Source: JAKACA01 sp963735115
GTDB lineage: Bacteria > Actinomycetota > Acidimicrobiia > Acidimicrobiales > Bog-793
DNA: 64,000 nt
Reading direction: 5' to 3'
NCBI GenBank assembly: GCA_963735115.1
Contig: CAVTJR010000001.1
Coordinates: 1,612,001-1,676,000 of the forward strand
A program made the translations under genes and the position numbers. A model generated the notes under the pieces. It had not been told where the DNA came from. It searched no databases and saw nothing but the letters and a program-made list of their open reading frames with translations. Within the stretch, counting starts at the first letter, position 1. Each line of letters opens with the position of its first letter. Of the stretch, positions 42,035 to 50,259 are shown piece by piece.

Positions 42035-42855
42035 GCGAGACCGAAATCCAAGCGACGGATCTCGGCATCCCCGAGGATGCCATGAAACGCCTGGCGGAGA
42101 TGAAGCCCGGCCAGCCGGGCGCGTTGTTCACCTCCGACTTGACGGTGAACGAGTTCCTCTTGGTGAGGGAGGCGGGCTTCCGACCGGTGGGCCTCGTGCT
42201 CGGCTCGAGCATCTACCACGTCGGTATCCAGATCGGCCGTTGGTCGAAGAACATGGAGCTCGACACGCTCTCGCAGGCCATGTATCACGCCCGCGAGCTC
42301 GCCATGACCCGGATGGAAGCCGAGGCAGCTGCCCTCGGGGCCGACGGCATCGTCGGTGTCCGGCTCGACATCGAGTTCAAGGAGTTCGGCAACGACCTGG
42401 CCGAATTCATCGCCGTCGGGACAGCCGTGAAAGCGGACGAACCAGGTGACTGGAAGAACAACCAGGGGCAACCGTTCACGTCCGACTTGTCCGGGCAGGA
42501 CTTCTGGACGCTCGTGCAGGCAGGCTACGCACCCCTTGGCATGGTGATGGGGAGCTGCGTGTACCACATCGCCCACCAGGGGACGCTGCGAGCGATGGGG
42601 AACGTCGGCAAGAACGTCGAGATCCCGACCTACACCGAGGCGCTCTACGACGCCCGCGAGCTGGCGATGAGCCGGATGCAGGCGGAGGGCGAGGCGCTGA
42701 AGGCCGAGGGCATCGTCGGTGTGCAGCTGCTGTCGTTGGCGCACAAGTGGGGCGGTCACACGACGGAGTTCTTCGCCGTCGGTACCGCTGTGCGCCCGTT
42801 GCGGGCCGACCACATCATCGCCAAGCCTCAACTCGTGCTGCCGCTGACCGACTGA
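42031..42855 (+). CDS. Tandem YbjQ/UPF0145 heavy-metal-binding domain protein
   Basis: A 274-residue protein made of two clear YbjQ domains. The first has FTSDLTVNEFLLVREAGFRP, ARELAMTRMEAEAAALGADG and VGVRLDIEF. The second repeats FTSDLSGQDFWTLVQAGYAP, ARELAMSRMQAEGEALKAEG and VGVQLLSLA. The two halves are obvious duplicates. It is the middle gene of a compact set: a 4-bp overlap before and an 18-bp gap after. The set looks like one operon for a multi-protein ring or shell (inference). Confidence 0.8.
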   Translation: MSETEIQATDLGIPEDAMKRLAEMKPGQPGALFTSDLTVNEFLLVREAGFRPVGLVLGSSIYHVGIQIGRWSKNMELDTLSQAMYHARELAMTRMEAEAAALGADGIVGVRLDIEFKEFGNDLAEFIAVGTAVKADEPGDWKNNQGQPFTSDLSGQDFWTLVQAGYAPLGMVMGSCVYHIAHQGTLRAMGNVGKNVEIPTYTEALYDARELAMSRMQAEGEALKAEGIVGVQLLSLAHKWGGHTTEFFAVGTAVRPLRADHIIAKPQLVLPLTD

Positions 42856-42873
42856 ACCGCGTGAGACGCGCCC

Positions 42874-43287
42874 ATGACCGATTCACCCGACCCCCAACTG
42901 CCTGACGTCGAGCAGCTCGCTGCTGCCCTGCGGGCCGACACCTCCGACCTCGACTCGTACCACCGGGTGCTGTCGTCCTCCATCGGCGACCTCCTCCCCG
43001 GGGGTCTCGTGGAGGTAGACCGCGAGCGCTCGATGGGCGACCGTGTGGCGGGCCGGCCGGGCACCGCCACGGCCATCCGCCTCCACCTCGGCGACAAGAC
43101 CCTCGAGCTCGTCGCCCGCCATGGGCGCCTCGTGGCGACGATCGCCCAGGAGGTGCGGGGCGTGCAGATCAGCCGCAAGGAGGTGCCGGTGTCCGAATGG
43201 GTGCAGGCACTGGCGGTCTACCTGGCCGACATGGCCTCCGACAGCGCCTCGGCCCGTGAGGCGCTCGGGCGGTTGCTGGGCCGCTGA
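42874..43287 (+). CDS. Conserved-type hypothetical protein of the YbjQ cassette
   Basis: A 137-residue soluble, acidic protein. It has a helical start (PQLPDVEQLAAALRADTSDL), a beta-rich middle (GGLVEVDRERSMGDRV, AIRLHLGDKTLELVARHGR) and a helical end (VSEWVQALAVYLADMASDSA). No family or catalytic motif is recognised. It follows the tandem YbjQ gene by 18 bp on the same strand and probably works with it, perhaps as a partner or capping protein. A GC-rich inverted repeat follows around 43300-43330. Confidence 0.6.
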   Translation: MTDSPDPQLPDVEQLAAALRADTSDLDSYHRVLSSSIGDLLPGGLVEVDRERSMGDRVAGRPGTATAIRLHLGDKTLELVARHGRLVATIAQEVRGVQISRKEVPVSEWVQALAVYLADMASDSASAREALGRLLGR

Positions 43288-43392
43288 CAGCAGCGTGGTC
43301 GGAGGCGGCTCCCTGCGCGGCCGCCTCGAGGGAGGTCGCCAGTCTCGTCCTAGCGTGCACTCGGATGGGGCCGGGACGGGCATACTCCCTTC

Positions 43393-43866
43393 ATGAGTGC
43401 CGCAAGGCTCGTGCCCGATGACTTCTCCGTGCCGCAGGGTGTGAGCACAGATCGGTTCCGGCTCGAGCCGCTGGCGCAGCGGCACAACGTCGCTGACCAC
43501 AAGGCATGGACGTCGAGCATCGATCACATCAGGTCAACTCCGGGGTTCGCCGGACGTACATGGCCGAACGTGCCGCTGTCGGTCGAGGAGAACGCTGTTG
43601 ACATCGCCGAGCACGAGGCCGACTTTGCCGCCCGCAGCGGGTTCACCTACACGGTGCTCGAGGCGGCGACTGGCGACGTGATCGGCTGCGTCTATCTCTA
43701 TCCACCGCGCCGCCAGGGTTTCGACGTTGACGCCCGCTCGTGGGTGCGGGCCGAGAGCGCCGCCCTCGACCAACCCCTGCACGATCTTGTCCGCCAGTGG
43801 TTGATCGACGAATGGCCGTTCCACGCCCCCGACTACGCGCAGCGTCCGGAGGCCCCACGCGAGTAG
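43393..43866 (+). CDS. GNAT-like N-acetyltransferase
   Basis: A 157-residue protein. It begins RFRLEPLAQRHNVADHKAWT and has SGFTYTVLEAATGDVIGCVY and VDARSWVRAESAALDQPL. These match the N-terminal strands and the beta4/beta5 region of the GNAT fold. The usual Q/RxxGxG/A acetyl-CoA loop is weak, so the activity may be altered. It ends 61 bp before the insertion element. The substrate is unknown. Confidence 0.6.
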   Translation: MSAARLVPDDFSVPQGVSTDRFRLEPLAQRHNVADHKAWTSSIDHIRSTPGFAGRTWPNVPLSVEENAVDIAEHEADFAARSGFTYTVLEAATGDVIGCVYLYPPRRQGFDVDARSWVRAESAALDQPLHDLVRQWLIDEWPFHAPDYAQRPEAPRE

Positions 43867-43927
43867 ATCATCGAGGATCCGACGAGAGAGCCTGGTTGCA
43901 GAGAGGCCGCTAAATAGGTGGCGCAGG

Positions 43928-44982
43928 GCTCCCTAGTGGCGTCGCCGAAATAGCAGGGGTAGGCGCTCAGGCTGCGACGGCACCCGCCAAGGGCACCAGA
44001 ATCCGTCTGTTCGCCTCCGACCGGCCGTCACTTTCCTTGGCGCCAGCGCAGATCGGATCTTCGGCGCTGTGACGGCAGCACGCACAACCTCGCTCAGCTT
44101 CCCCCGGAGGGGGACCTCCTTGTTCGGTGCCACATCCCGGTTGCGAACGCGCCCCCAGGCTCGTGCAAGACAGGATGGACGCCGTGCACGGTTTCCGTCC
44201 CGCCGCCGAACCTGAGGTTGTGCACGCATTCTTGCGTGGGGAGATCGACTCAGAGCGCTTCGGGAACGACGTGCGGCGCGCCCTTATCGACGCTGGCGGA
44301 CTCGAGCTCGTGCAAAGCCCAGACCTCAACTGCGAAGATGAGAACCGAGCGCGAGAGAGCGCCCTCGCTGCGGCGAGGGGTTGGCGAAATGCCGAACTGT
44401 TCGAAGGCTTTCCAGAGAAGGTGGAGTGGTACCACGGCGTGCTGCAACCCGACGAGCTCGAGCGGGTGCGCTTCATCGACTACTCCTACTGGGTCGAGCT
44501 GTCCGGCGGCTCTCGACGACCGAGCGACGTCCTGCCGACCCTGCGGGCAGGGAGGCTGCCGAGGTGGCTGACCAAACTCGGAACGAGCTGGTGCTTCGAG
44601 TTTGCAGCTCAGCTCGTCACGGCCGAGGTCGTGGACGACCTCATCGTCATGGCGACTCCCGATCTCGGCGAGCTCGTCTTGCTTGAAGGCCACTCGCGCC
44701 TAACCGCGATCTTCGTGGGCGGGCTGCAACGACGTCTCACCGTCAGCGCGTACCTCGGGTTGTCGGCCGAGATCGAGCAGTGGGGCTGTTTCTGATCGAG
44801 TTGTTGTCTGCTGTGGAAGTCATGCCCACAGGATCAGAGCCGCGATTCGGAGTGCTCAGCTGGTGCCGGTTCGACGGCGCACAGAATGACAGCGACCGCA
44901 CACTCTCCCAGGCGCGCCCTGTTCGGTATGGCCTGGGGGCCGCCAGCCACCCTCGCCATTTTCGGCGACGCTCCCTAGTGGC
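43928..44982. mobile_element. Mobile insertion cassette without a transposase
   Basis: GCTCCCTAGTGGC occurs at 43928-43940 and again at 44970-44982 as a perfect 13-bp direct repeat. Directly inside lie GTCGCCGAAA (43941-43950) and its exact reverse complement TTTCGGCGAC (44960-44969). Beyond these 10 bp the inverted ends stay alike for about 15 more bases with gaps. This is the shape of a target-site duplication around a 1,029-bp element with terminal inverted repeats. Its only gene is a 206-residue orphan at 44175. The two outer bases GC are shared, so the exact boundary is uncertain by 2 bp. Removing it would leave a normal ~90-bp gap between the two convergent flanking genes. Confidence 0.8.
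44175..44795 (+). CDS. Orphan cargo protein with a ParB/sulfiredoxin-like motif
   Basis: This 206-residue protein (ATG 44175; GTG 44127 would add 16 residues) is the only gene in the insertion element. The C-terminal half contains LGELVLLEGHSRLTAIFVGG, like the EGHxRLTA strand-loop of ParB/Srx-fold domains. The first half is helical (EVVHAFLRGEIDSERFGNDV). There is no transposase DDE, HUH or Tyr-recombinase motif. It could be a cargo with a toxin, defence or DNA-binding role, or unrelated. Family membership is weak. Confidence 0.5.
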   Translation: MDAVHGFRPAAEPEVVHAFLRGEIDSERFGNDVRRALIDAGGLELVQSPDLNCEDENRARESALAAARGWRNAELFEGFPEKVEWYHGVLQPDELERVRFIDYSYWVELSGGSRRPSDVLPTLRAGRLPRWLTKLGTSWCFEFAAQLVTAEVVDDLIVMATPDLGELVLLEGHSRLTAIFVGGLQRRLTVSAYLGLSAEIEQWGCF

Positions 44983-45000
44983 CCGAGTCATCGCGAGCCT

Positions 45001-47508
45001 CTACTCTCGCTCGGCTCTCAGCAAGGCCGCCGTCGGCGTCCGAGCAGCGATGTGCGCCGGGATGGCCGCCACGACATTCGCCAGCACCAGAGCACCCACA
45101 CCGACGAGCGCAACGCCGACCACAGGCACCGTGGGTTCGGCGATCGCGTAGAGCTCGTGCGCGAACAGGTCCCATAGGTCTCTACCCGCGACAATCCCCA
45201 ATGGGATGCCGACGATCGCACCGATACCCACCGTGATGGAGGCCTGCCAAGCCACGGTAGCCGCCAGCTGCCGATGTGTGAACCCGAGAGTCTTGAACAG
45301 TGCGAGGTCGCGGCGGCGGCGGTGAACCGACGCGAGGAGGGCTAGACCTAGAGCGCAGAAGGCGCCGAGCATCAATGCAGCTGCCAACACCGCCGGAACG
45401 GTACCCATGGATCGATAGTTCACGATCTGTGCCGGACGCTGGACCGGTACGACCAACACCGTGAGCTGACCGGCGTGCGCGGAAAGCTCGGAAGCGATGC
45501 GATCGAGCGAGTGGATCGCCATAGTTTGGCTCTCCCCGCTCCTGAATCGGACGAGCACCATGTTCGGGCCCGGAGCACCGAGAGCCTGGATGTTGCGAGC
45601 TGCGCTCGGAATTTGTTGGTAGTCGATCACGGCGCCGACGCCGAGCGAGAGGTGCAGTCCGTGACCGATACCGATGGCCGGCATGGTGGCGGTTCCGACG
45701 ATGTGCAACGTCGTGACGTGGGTTGTGTAGCGAGCCACGACTGTGTCACCGAGCCGCTTGTGCAGCTGCGCCATCGTGGCAGGTCCAAGGACGACCTGGT
45801 TCGGCCCATCAAGTCCGTGTCCGGAGAGAAGCGGCGGCTGCACGGCTGCTCGTGGATCCGTGCCGATCACGGGGACCCCCTCACCGTCGAAGGCGAAGGT
45901 CTCGAAATAGACACCGGAGCTCGCCGCAACGGAGGGGTCGTGACCGAGCAGTTGGTTGACGGAGCCCTGCGGGATGTCGCCGTATCCGGCGTTTGCTTCG
46001 AGGGCGTAGCTCCAGTTCCAGCCGTAGAGGCGAGGGCTGTTGACGAGGGTGGTGAGGCTGCTGCCGAAGACGAGAGCTGCCACGGTCACCACAACCGCCA
46101 CGAGCGCGCCCAAGATGGCAGAACGCACCGGGATCGAGGTTCGTCCTCGGCCCGAGTCGAGCGCAAAGCGCATGCCTGTCGATGCAGAAAGGGGCAGGCC
46201 GGAGGACGTGGCGGCTTGCACGATCGCCGATTCCCGCCGAACTGTGATTCGCGTGCGCCGGGCTTCTCGGTGGGGAGCGTCGAGGAAGGCGAGGACGACG
46301 CCCACGCCTGCCAGAGTTGCGAATAGCGCAAGGACGCCCAACCCGAGCACGGTCCAGTCGAAGGAGAACCCCGGAGAAGCAGCGACCGAGCGAACAGGTC
46401 CAAAGAGCCCGAACGGCGACAAGAGGATGGCCACGCCTGCCGCCAGCAATGTTGCGAGCAATAGGGCGATGACAGCTCCCATGACCGCGTCGATCTCGGT
46501 GGTCCTGGGGTCGGCACCGAGGGAGCGCAGCACGGCGCCGTCATTCGAAGAGAGACGGATCTGACGTGAGGTGGCTTGTCCGCCTACGAAGAGGGCGGCG
46601 AGTCCGGCGATCACGCCGAACACGCCCAGCGCGATGGCCTCGGGTTTCACCGCCTCTTCGCCCTGCGCCTCGATGATCGATGTCACATGGAAGTAGTAGG
46701 GGTCAGCCGGAGGCAGCAGGCGCAGGTACTCGCGCTCTACGGCGGCGACGTCGGATGCTCCACCTCTTAGTTGGAGACCGCTCCACGCGTAGCTGGCGCA
46801 GCAAGACACGAGCCGATCGGCAAGTGCAGGGGTCAACAGGGCCCGGGGGATCCGATCGACCTCGTCCTGGATCACCTCGTCGTTGAACAGGCCGATGCCC
46901 ACAATGTGGATCGCAATTCGCAGAACTGGCGGTCCGGTCGGGTACCCAGAGGCGTTCAGCTCCGCGTTGGAGTAGGCGCCCAGCAAGATGGTCTGGCCGA
47001 CGTGGAGACCGAAGAGCTGGGCGGAGAATTTGTTCACCACGACCTCGTCGGCCCGCTTCGGATTCGCTGGGCGTCCGTCGACGATGGCGACCCGATCCTG
47101 ATCGAAGTAGAGGCCGTTGAGGCTGCCCACCATCTCGAGATTCGAGAAGGGGTTCGACAGCGCCGGCTTGCCGTCCGCTGTGATGGGCACAATGTTGGGC
47201 GAGAGATAGGTCTTGAGCGACGTCACCTGGGGCAAGTGCGCGATCTGGCTGATCAGCTTGGGGTCGTAGGGGCCGACGTCGATGTCCATGTCCGAAGGGT
47301 TGGTGCTCTTCAGGAATACCGGGAACGAGGACTGCGTACGACGCGCCGCCGCCATGGCGCCCATAGCGAGCCCTCCCAGCAAGCCGACGAGGAGCACGAT
47401 CGAGACGTAGCCGCCCCACCGCCTGCCGAACGTGGCCCGAAAGCGGTACCAGCCGACCTGGAGAACCCTTCTGATCACGGTAGTGAACCAACGAACACTC
47501 GGCCTCAC
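45001..47508 (-). CDS. FtsX-like ABC transporter permease (MacB-type), orphan
   Basis: An 835-residue membrane protein. TM1 is GGYVSIVLLVGLLGGLAMGA. A large extracytoplasmic domain follows (SLKTYLSPNIVPITADGKPA), then three TMs including a typical FtsX stretch (SRQIRLSSNDGAVLRSLGAD). After a second outside domain come three final TMs with HRRRRDLALFKTLGFTHRQL. This is the double FtsX-permease layout. Such permeases need a LolD/MacB-type ATPase, but none is next to it. It may pair with a distant ATPase for lipoprotein or peptide export or for signalling. Confidence 0.85.
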   Translation of the reverse strand: MRPSVRWFTTVIRRVLQVGWYRFRATFGRRWGGYVSIVLLVGLLGGLAMGAMAAARRTQSSFPVFLKSTNPSDMDIDVGPYDPKLISQIAHLPQVTSLKTYLSPNIVPITADGKPALSNPFSNLEMVGSLNGLYFDQDRVAIVDGRPANPKRADEVVVNKFSAQLFGLHVGQTILLGAYSNAELNASGYPTGPPVLRIAIHIVGIGLFNDEVIQDEVDRIPRALLTPALADRLVSCCASYAWSGLQLRGGASDVAAVEREYLRLLPPADPYYFHVTSIIEAQGEEAVKPEAIALGVFGVIAGLAALFVGGQATSRQIRLSSNDGAVLRSLGADPRTTEIDAVMGAVIALLLATLLAAGVAILLSPFGLFGPVRSVAASPGFSFDWTVLGLGVLALFATLAGVGVVLAFLDAPHREARRTRITVRRESAIVQAATSSGLPLSASTGMRFALDSGRGRTSIPVRSAILGALVAVVVTVAALVFGSSLTTLVNSPRLYGWNWSYALEANAGYGDIPQGSVNQLLGHDPSVAASSGVYFETFAFDGEGVPVIGTDPRAAVQPPLLSGHGLDGPNQVVLGPATMAQLHKRLGDTVVARYTTHVTTLHIVGTATMPAIGIGHGLHLSLGVGAVIDYQQIPSAARNIQALGAPGPNMVLVRFRSGESQTMAIHSLDRIASELSAHAGQLTVLVVPVQRPAQIVNYRSMGTVPAVLAAALMLGAFCALGLALLASVHRRRRDLALFKTLGFTHRQLAATVAWQASITVGIGAIVGIPLGIVAGRDLWDLFAHELYAIAEPTVPVVGVALVGVGALVLANVVAAIPAHIAARTPTAALLRAERE

Positions 47509-47675
47509 TCTCGACAGCCTCTAACTCTCTGTCGCTGTACTCCGGCGCTCCTACAGCGTTGCCGGAGACGGGCCGACGGACAAGGGCGTCAGCATGGTCG
47601 CGGACTTGGTACCAGCACCACACTTCGCCTCCCCGTGGGGGTCCGACAGTTCGTTTGACAGCCGCTTCCTAATGG

Positions 47676-49019
47676 CTAACCGCTCGAGCCCGAGCGCCGC
47701 CCCCTCGAGCCGGCAGCGGCACAGGCGGCGGCGACAGCCTCGGCGCACTCCGGCGTGCGCCCCACGGGCAACCTGGCCGTCGTGACCCGGATCGCCGGCG
47801 GCGAAGCGATCCGAAACCGCCCCCCCGGCGCCACCAACCAACCCCTCGCCAGGAGGGCGCTCACCGCCGTGGCCTCGTCGTCGACGGGGATCCAGACGTT
47901 GAGGCCGGTCGGGGCGGACACCTCGATCCCGCGGCTGGCGAGCTCGTCGCACAGCGCCGAACGTCGCTGGCGGTAGAGGGCGGACGCCTGCTCGAGCTGG
48001 CGGGCGACCGCCCGGTCCTGCCAGAAGGCAAGAGCGATCTGCTGGACGAGATGGCTCACCCAGCCGGGGCCCGCAACGATGGAGGTTTCGAGCCGGCCGA
48101 TGGTGGCGGCGTCCCCGGCGGCGACGGCGAGGCGCAGATCCGCCCCGTAGCCCTTCGCCATCGACCGGATGAAGCCGTAGCGGCCGGTAGGACCGACGAC
48201 GGTCGCCAGCGGCACCTCGACGAGACCGCAGGCATGGTCGTCCTCGATCACGAGCCGCCCGGGATAACGCCCAAACACTTCCCGCAGCTCCGCCGCCCGC
48301 TGTGCCGAGATGGCCGCCCCCGTCGGGTTCTGGGCCCGCGCCGTCACGACGACGGCGTCCGCTCCCGCCGCCAATGCCTGCCAGACACCCTCCGGCGTGG
48401 GGCCGTCGGCGTCCATCGGGAGCGGAACGGTGAGATAGCCGAGCCGCTCGACGACATCGAGGAGTGCCGCCCAGCCCGGGTCCTCGAGGGCGACACGATC
48501 TCCGCGGGCGAGGTTGGAAGCGAGCACCCTCGCGATGGCGTCGAGGGCGCCGAAGGTGACGGTGGCGTGCTCGGCCGGGACGCCATCGACCTCGAGACGC
48601 CGGCGCGCCTCGGCGATGAAGCCGGGGTGTGCGACAGGAGAGCCGTAGAGCGCAGGTTCGTAGGTGAGGTGGCGGAGCACCGAGAGCGGGTCGGGCAGCA
48701 GCGCCGGGTCGGGGTTACCGCTCGAGCAGTCGGTCACGCCGGCCGGCAGCGGTATGGGCCGTCGCACGGGCGCCAGATCCTCTTTGCGGAGCTCACGGAT
48801 CCAGGTCCCACGCCGCCGGTCGGAGGATGTCAGGCCGCGGACGTTGAGAACGCGGTAGGCGGAGGCGACCGTGCCGGCGCTCAGCCCGAGGGCGCCCGCC
48901 AACTGACGGATCGGCGGCAGCGAGTCGCCCGCCGCCAGTGTGTTGTCGCGGATCGAGCGCTCGATGGACTCGGCGAGCTCGGCGGCCGTACGCCCCGTGA
49001 GATAGTCTTGTAGCGCCAC
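47676..49019 (-). CDS. MocR-type GntR regulator with an aminotransferase domain
   Basis: A 447-residue protein. Residues ~1-75 are a winged helix of the GntR type (IRDNTLAAGDSLPPIRQLAG, LSAGTVASAYRVLNVRG). The rest is a type I PLP fold (TFGALDAIARVLASNLARGD, ARAQNPTGAAIS). The PLP-type Lys is near residue 290 in SMAKGYGADLRLAVA. MocR/PdxR proteins sense PLP and control vitamin B6 genes. It is divergent from a PNPOx-fold gene with a palindrome between them, the classic layout. Self-regulation is likely. Confidence 0.88.
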   Translation of the reverse strand: MALQDYLTGRTAAELAESIERSIRDNTLAAGDSLPPIRQLAGALGLSAGTVASAYRVLNVRGLTSSDRRRGTWIRELRKEDLAPVRRPIPLPAGVTDCSSGNPDPALLPDPLSVLRHLTYEPALYGSPVAHPGFIAEARRRLEVDGVPAEHATVTFGALDAIARVLASNLARGDRVALEDPGWAALLDVVERLGYLTVPLPMDADGPTPEGVWQALAAGADAVVVTARAQNPTGAAISAQRAAELREVFGRYPGRLVIEDDHACGLVEVPLATVVGPTGRYGFIRSMAKGYGADLRLAVAAGDAATIGRLETSIVAGPGWVSHLVQQIALAFWQDRAVARQLEQASALYRQRRSALCDELASRGIEVSAPTGLNVWIPVDDEATAVSALLARGWLVAPGGRFRIASPPAIRVTTARLPVGRTPECAEAVAAACAAAGSRGRRSGSSG

Positions 49020-49030
49020 AGACGAGTGAT

Positions 49031-49042
49031 TGTATCAGTACA
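49031..49042. promoter_or_regulatory. Candidate MocR operator
   Basis: TGTATCAGTACA has perfect 4-bp arms (TGTA/TACA) with a 4-nt centre and lies 12 bp from the MocR start. It is in the 66-bp gap between divergent mocR-type and PNPOx-type genes. MocR proteins usually bind repeats in such gaps. Confidence 0.45.
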
Positions 49043-49085
49043 TAGAACGGATGTCAGGGTCTACACGACACCCACTCGGAGGACG

Positions 49086-49781
49086 ATGATGTACGAAGCC
49101 ACCGCCACGACGACACCATCTCGCCACAAGGAACGGGCGAGCTGGGATGAAGACGTCGTGCACTCGACACTCGACGCAGCCCTCCTCGGCCATCTCGCCT
49201 TCATCTACGACGAGCGCCCGCAGGTGCTCCCCCTCCTGTTCGTCCGCGTGGGCGAGTCGGTCTTCCTGCACGGCTCCACCGGCGCCCACTTCGCCCGCCT
49301 CGCCACCCGCGGACGCAGCTTGCCTGTGAGCTTCGAGGTCACCCTCGTGGATGCTCTCGTGCTGGCGCGCTCGGCCTTCAGCCACTCTGCCAATTACCGC
49401 TCCGTCGTGGCTCATGGCGAGGCGACGCTCGTGCAAGACGACGAGCAGAAGGAAGCCGTCCTCGCCGCCCTCATGGACAAGCTCGTCCCCGGCCGCAACG
49501 CCGAGGCGCGCCCGCCGCGACGGGACGAGCTGCGCCAGACGGCGCTGCTGGAGCTACCGCTCAGCGATGTCGCCGCCAAGGTGCGCGCCGGTGGCCCGCT
49601 CGACCACGACGAGGATCTCGGCCTCCCGGTGTGGGCGGGCCTGCGGCCGATCGTGGCGCACTGGGGAAGCCCGATCGCCGCCGACGGCCTCTCGCCTGAG
49701 CTGACGGTGCCGAGCTACCTGCGGGAGGACACCTGTGGAGGCGGGCTGCTGTCTGCCGGTTCGGGTGGCCTGACGGCATGA
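49086..49781 (+). CDS. Pyridoxamine 5'-phosphate oxidase-related FMN-binding protein
   Basis: A 231-residue split-barrel flavoprotein, started at ATG 49086 or 49089; GGAGG lies just before (49077-49081). Motifs: LLGHLAFIYDERPQVLPLLF, the FMN-phosphate region VGESVFLHGSTGAHFA, VTLVDALVLARSAFSHSANY and YRSVVAHGEATLV. It belongs to the PNPOx-like group in which DUF-type relatives bind FMN, F420 or heme. With the divergent MocR gene it likely takes part in vitamin B6 salvage or a related oxidation. The stop overlaps dtd by 4 bp. Confidence 0.82.
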   Translation: MMYEATATTTPSRHKERASWDEDVVHSTLDAALLGHLAFIYDERPQVLPLLFVRVGESVFLHGSTGAHFARLATRGRSLPVSFEVTLVDALVLARSAFSHSANYRSVVAHGEATLVQDDEQKEAVLAALMDKLVPGRNAEARPPRRDELRQTALLELPLSDVAAKVRAGGPLDHDEDLGLPVWAGLRPIVAHWGSPIAADGLSPELTVPSYLREDTCGGGLLSAGSGGLTA

Positions 49782-50224
49782 GGGCGGTCGTCCAGCGAGT
49801 CGCCTGGGCGCGCGTCAGCATCGCCGGCGAGGTCGTCGGCTCCATCGAGGGCCCCGGCCTGTGCGTGCTCGTCGGAGCGACCCACACCGACACCGAGGCC
49901 ACAGCCCGCGCGCTCGCCGCACGGCTGTGGAACCTCCGCGTGCTGGCCGACTCGGAGGGCCGCATGAACCGGTCGGCGGCCGAGCTCGGTGGCGGCATCC
50001 TCGTCGTCAGCCAGTTCACGCTCTACGGCGACACCGCCAAGGGCCGGCGACCCTCCTTCATGGCGGCCGCCCCCGGGGCGATCGCTGAGCCGCTCGTCGA
50101 CCTCGTCGTTGCCGAGCTCCGTCGGCTCGGTGCCACCGTCGCCACCGGGCGCTTCGGAGCCGACATGCTCGTCGAACTCGCAAACGACGGGCCCGTGACG
50201 ATTCTCCTCGAGGTCGACGACTGA
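49778..50224 (+). CDS. dtd: D-aminoacyl-tRNA deacylase
   Basis: A 148-residue protein of exact family size. It begins MRAVVQRVAWARVSI and carries the active-site motif SQFTLYGDTAKGRRPSF and the cross-subunit GPVTILLE loop. It removes D-amino acids wrongly attached to tRNA. It overlaps the PNPOx-type gene by 4 bp and is followed 35 bp later by a ketopantoate-reductase-like gene, all on the plus strand. Confidence 0.95.
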   Translation: MRAVVQRVAWARVSIAGEVVGSIEGPGLCVLVGATHTDTEATARALAARLWNLRVLADSEGRMNRSAAELGGGILVVSQFTLYGDTAKGRRPSFMAAAPGAIAEPLVDLVVAELRRLGATVATGRFGADMLVELANDGPVTILLEVDD

Positions 50225-50259
50225 CCCGGCCGCTGTCGGGTTCGCACCATACTGGCGCC

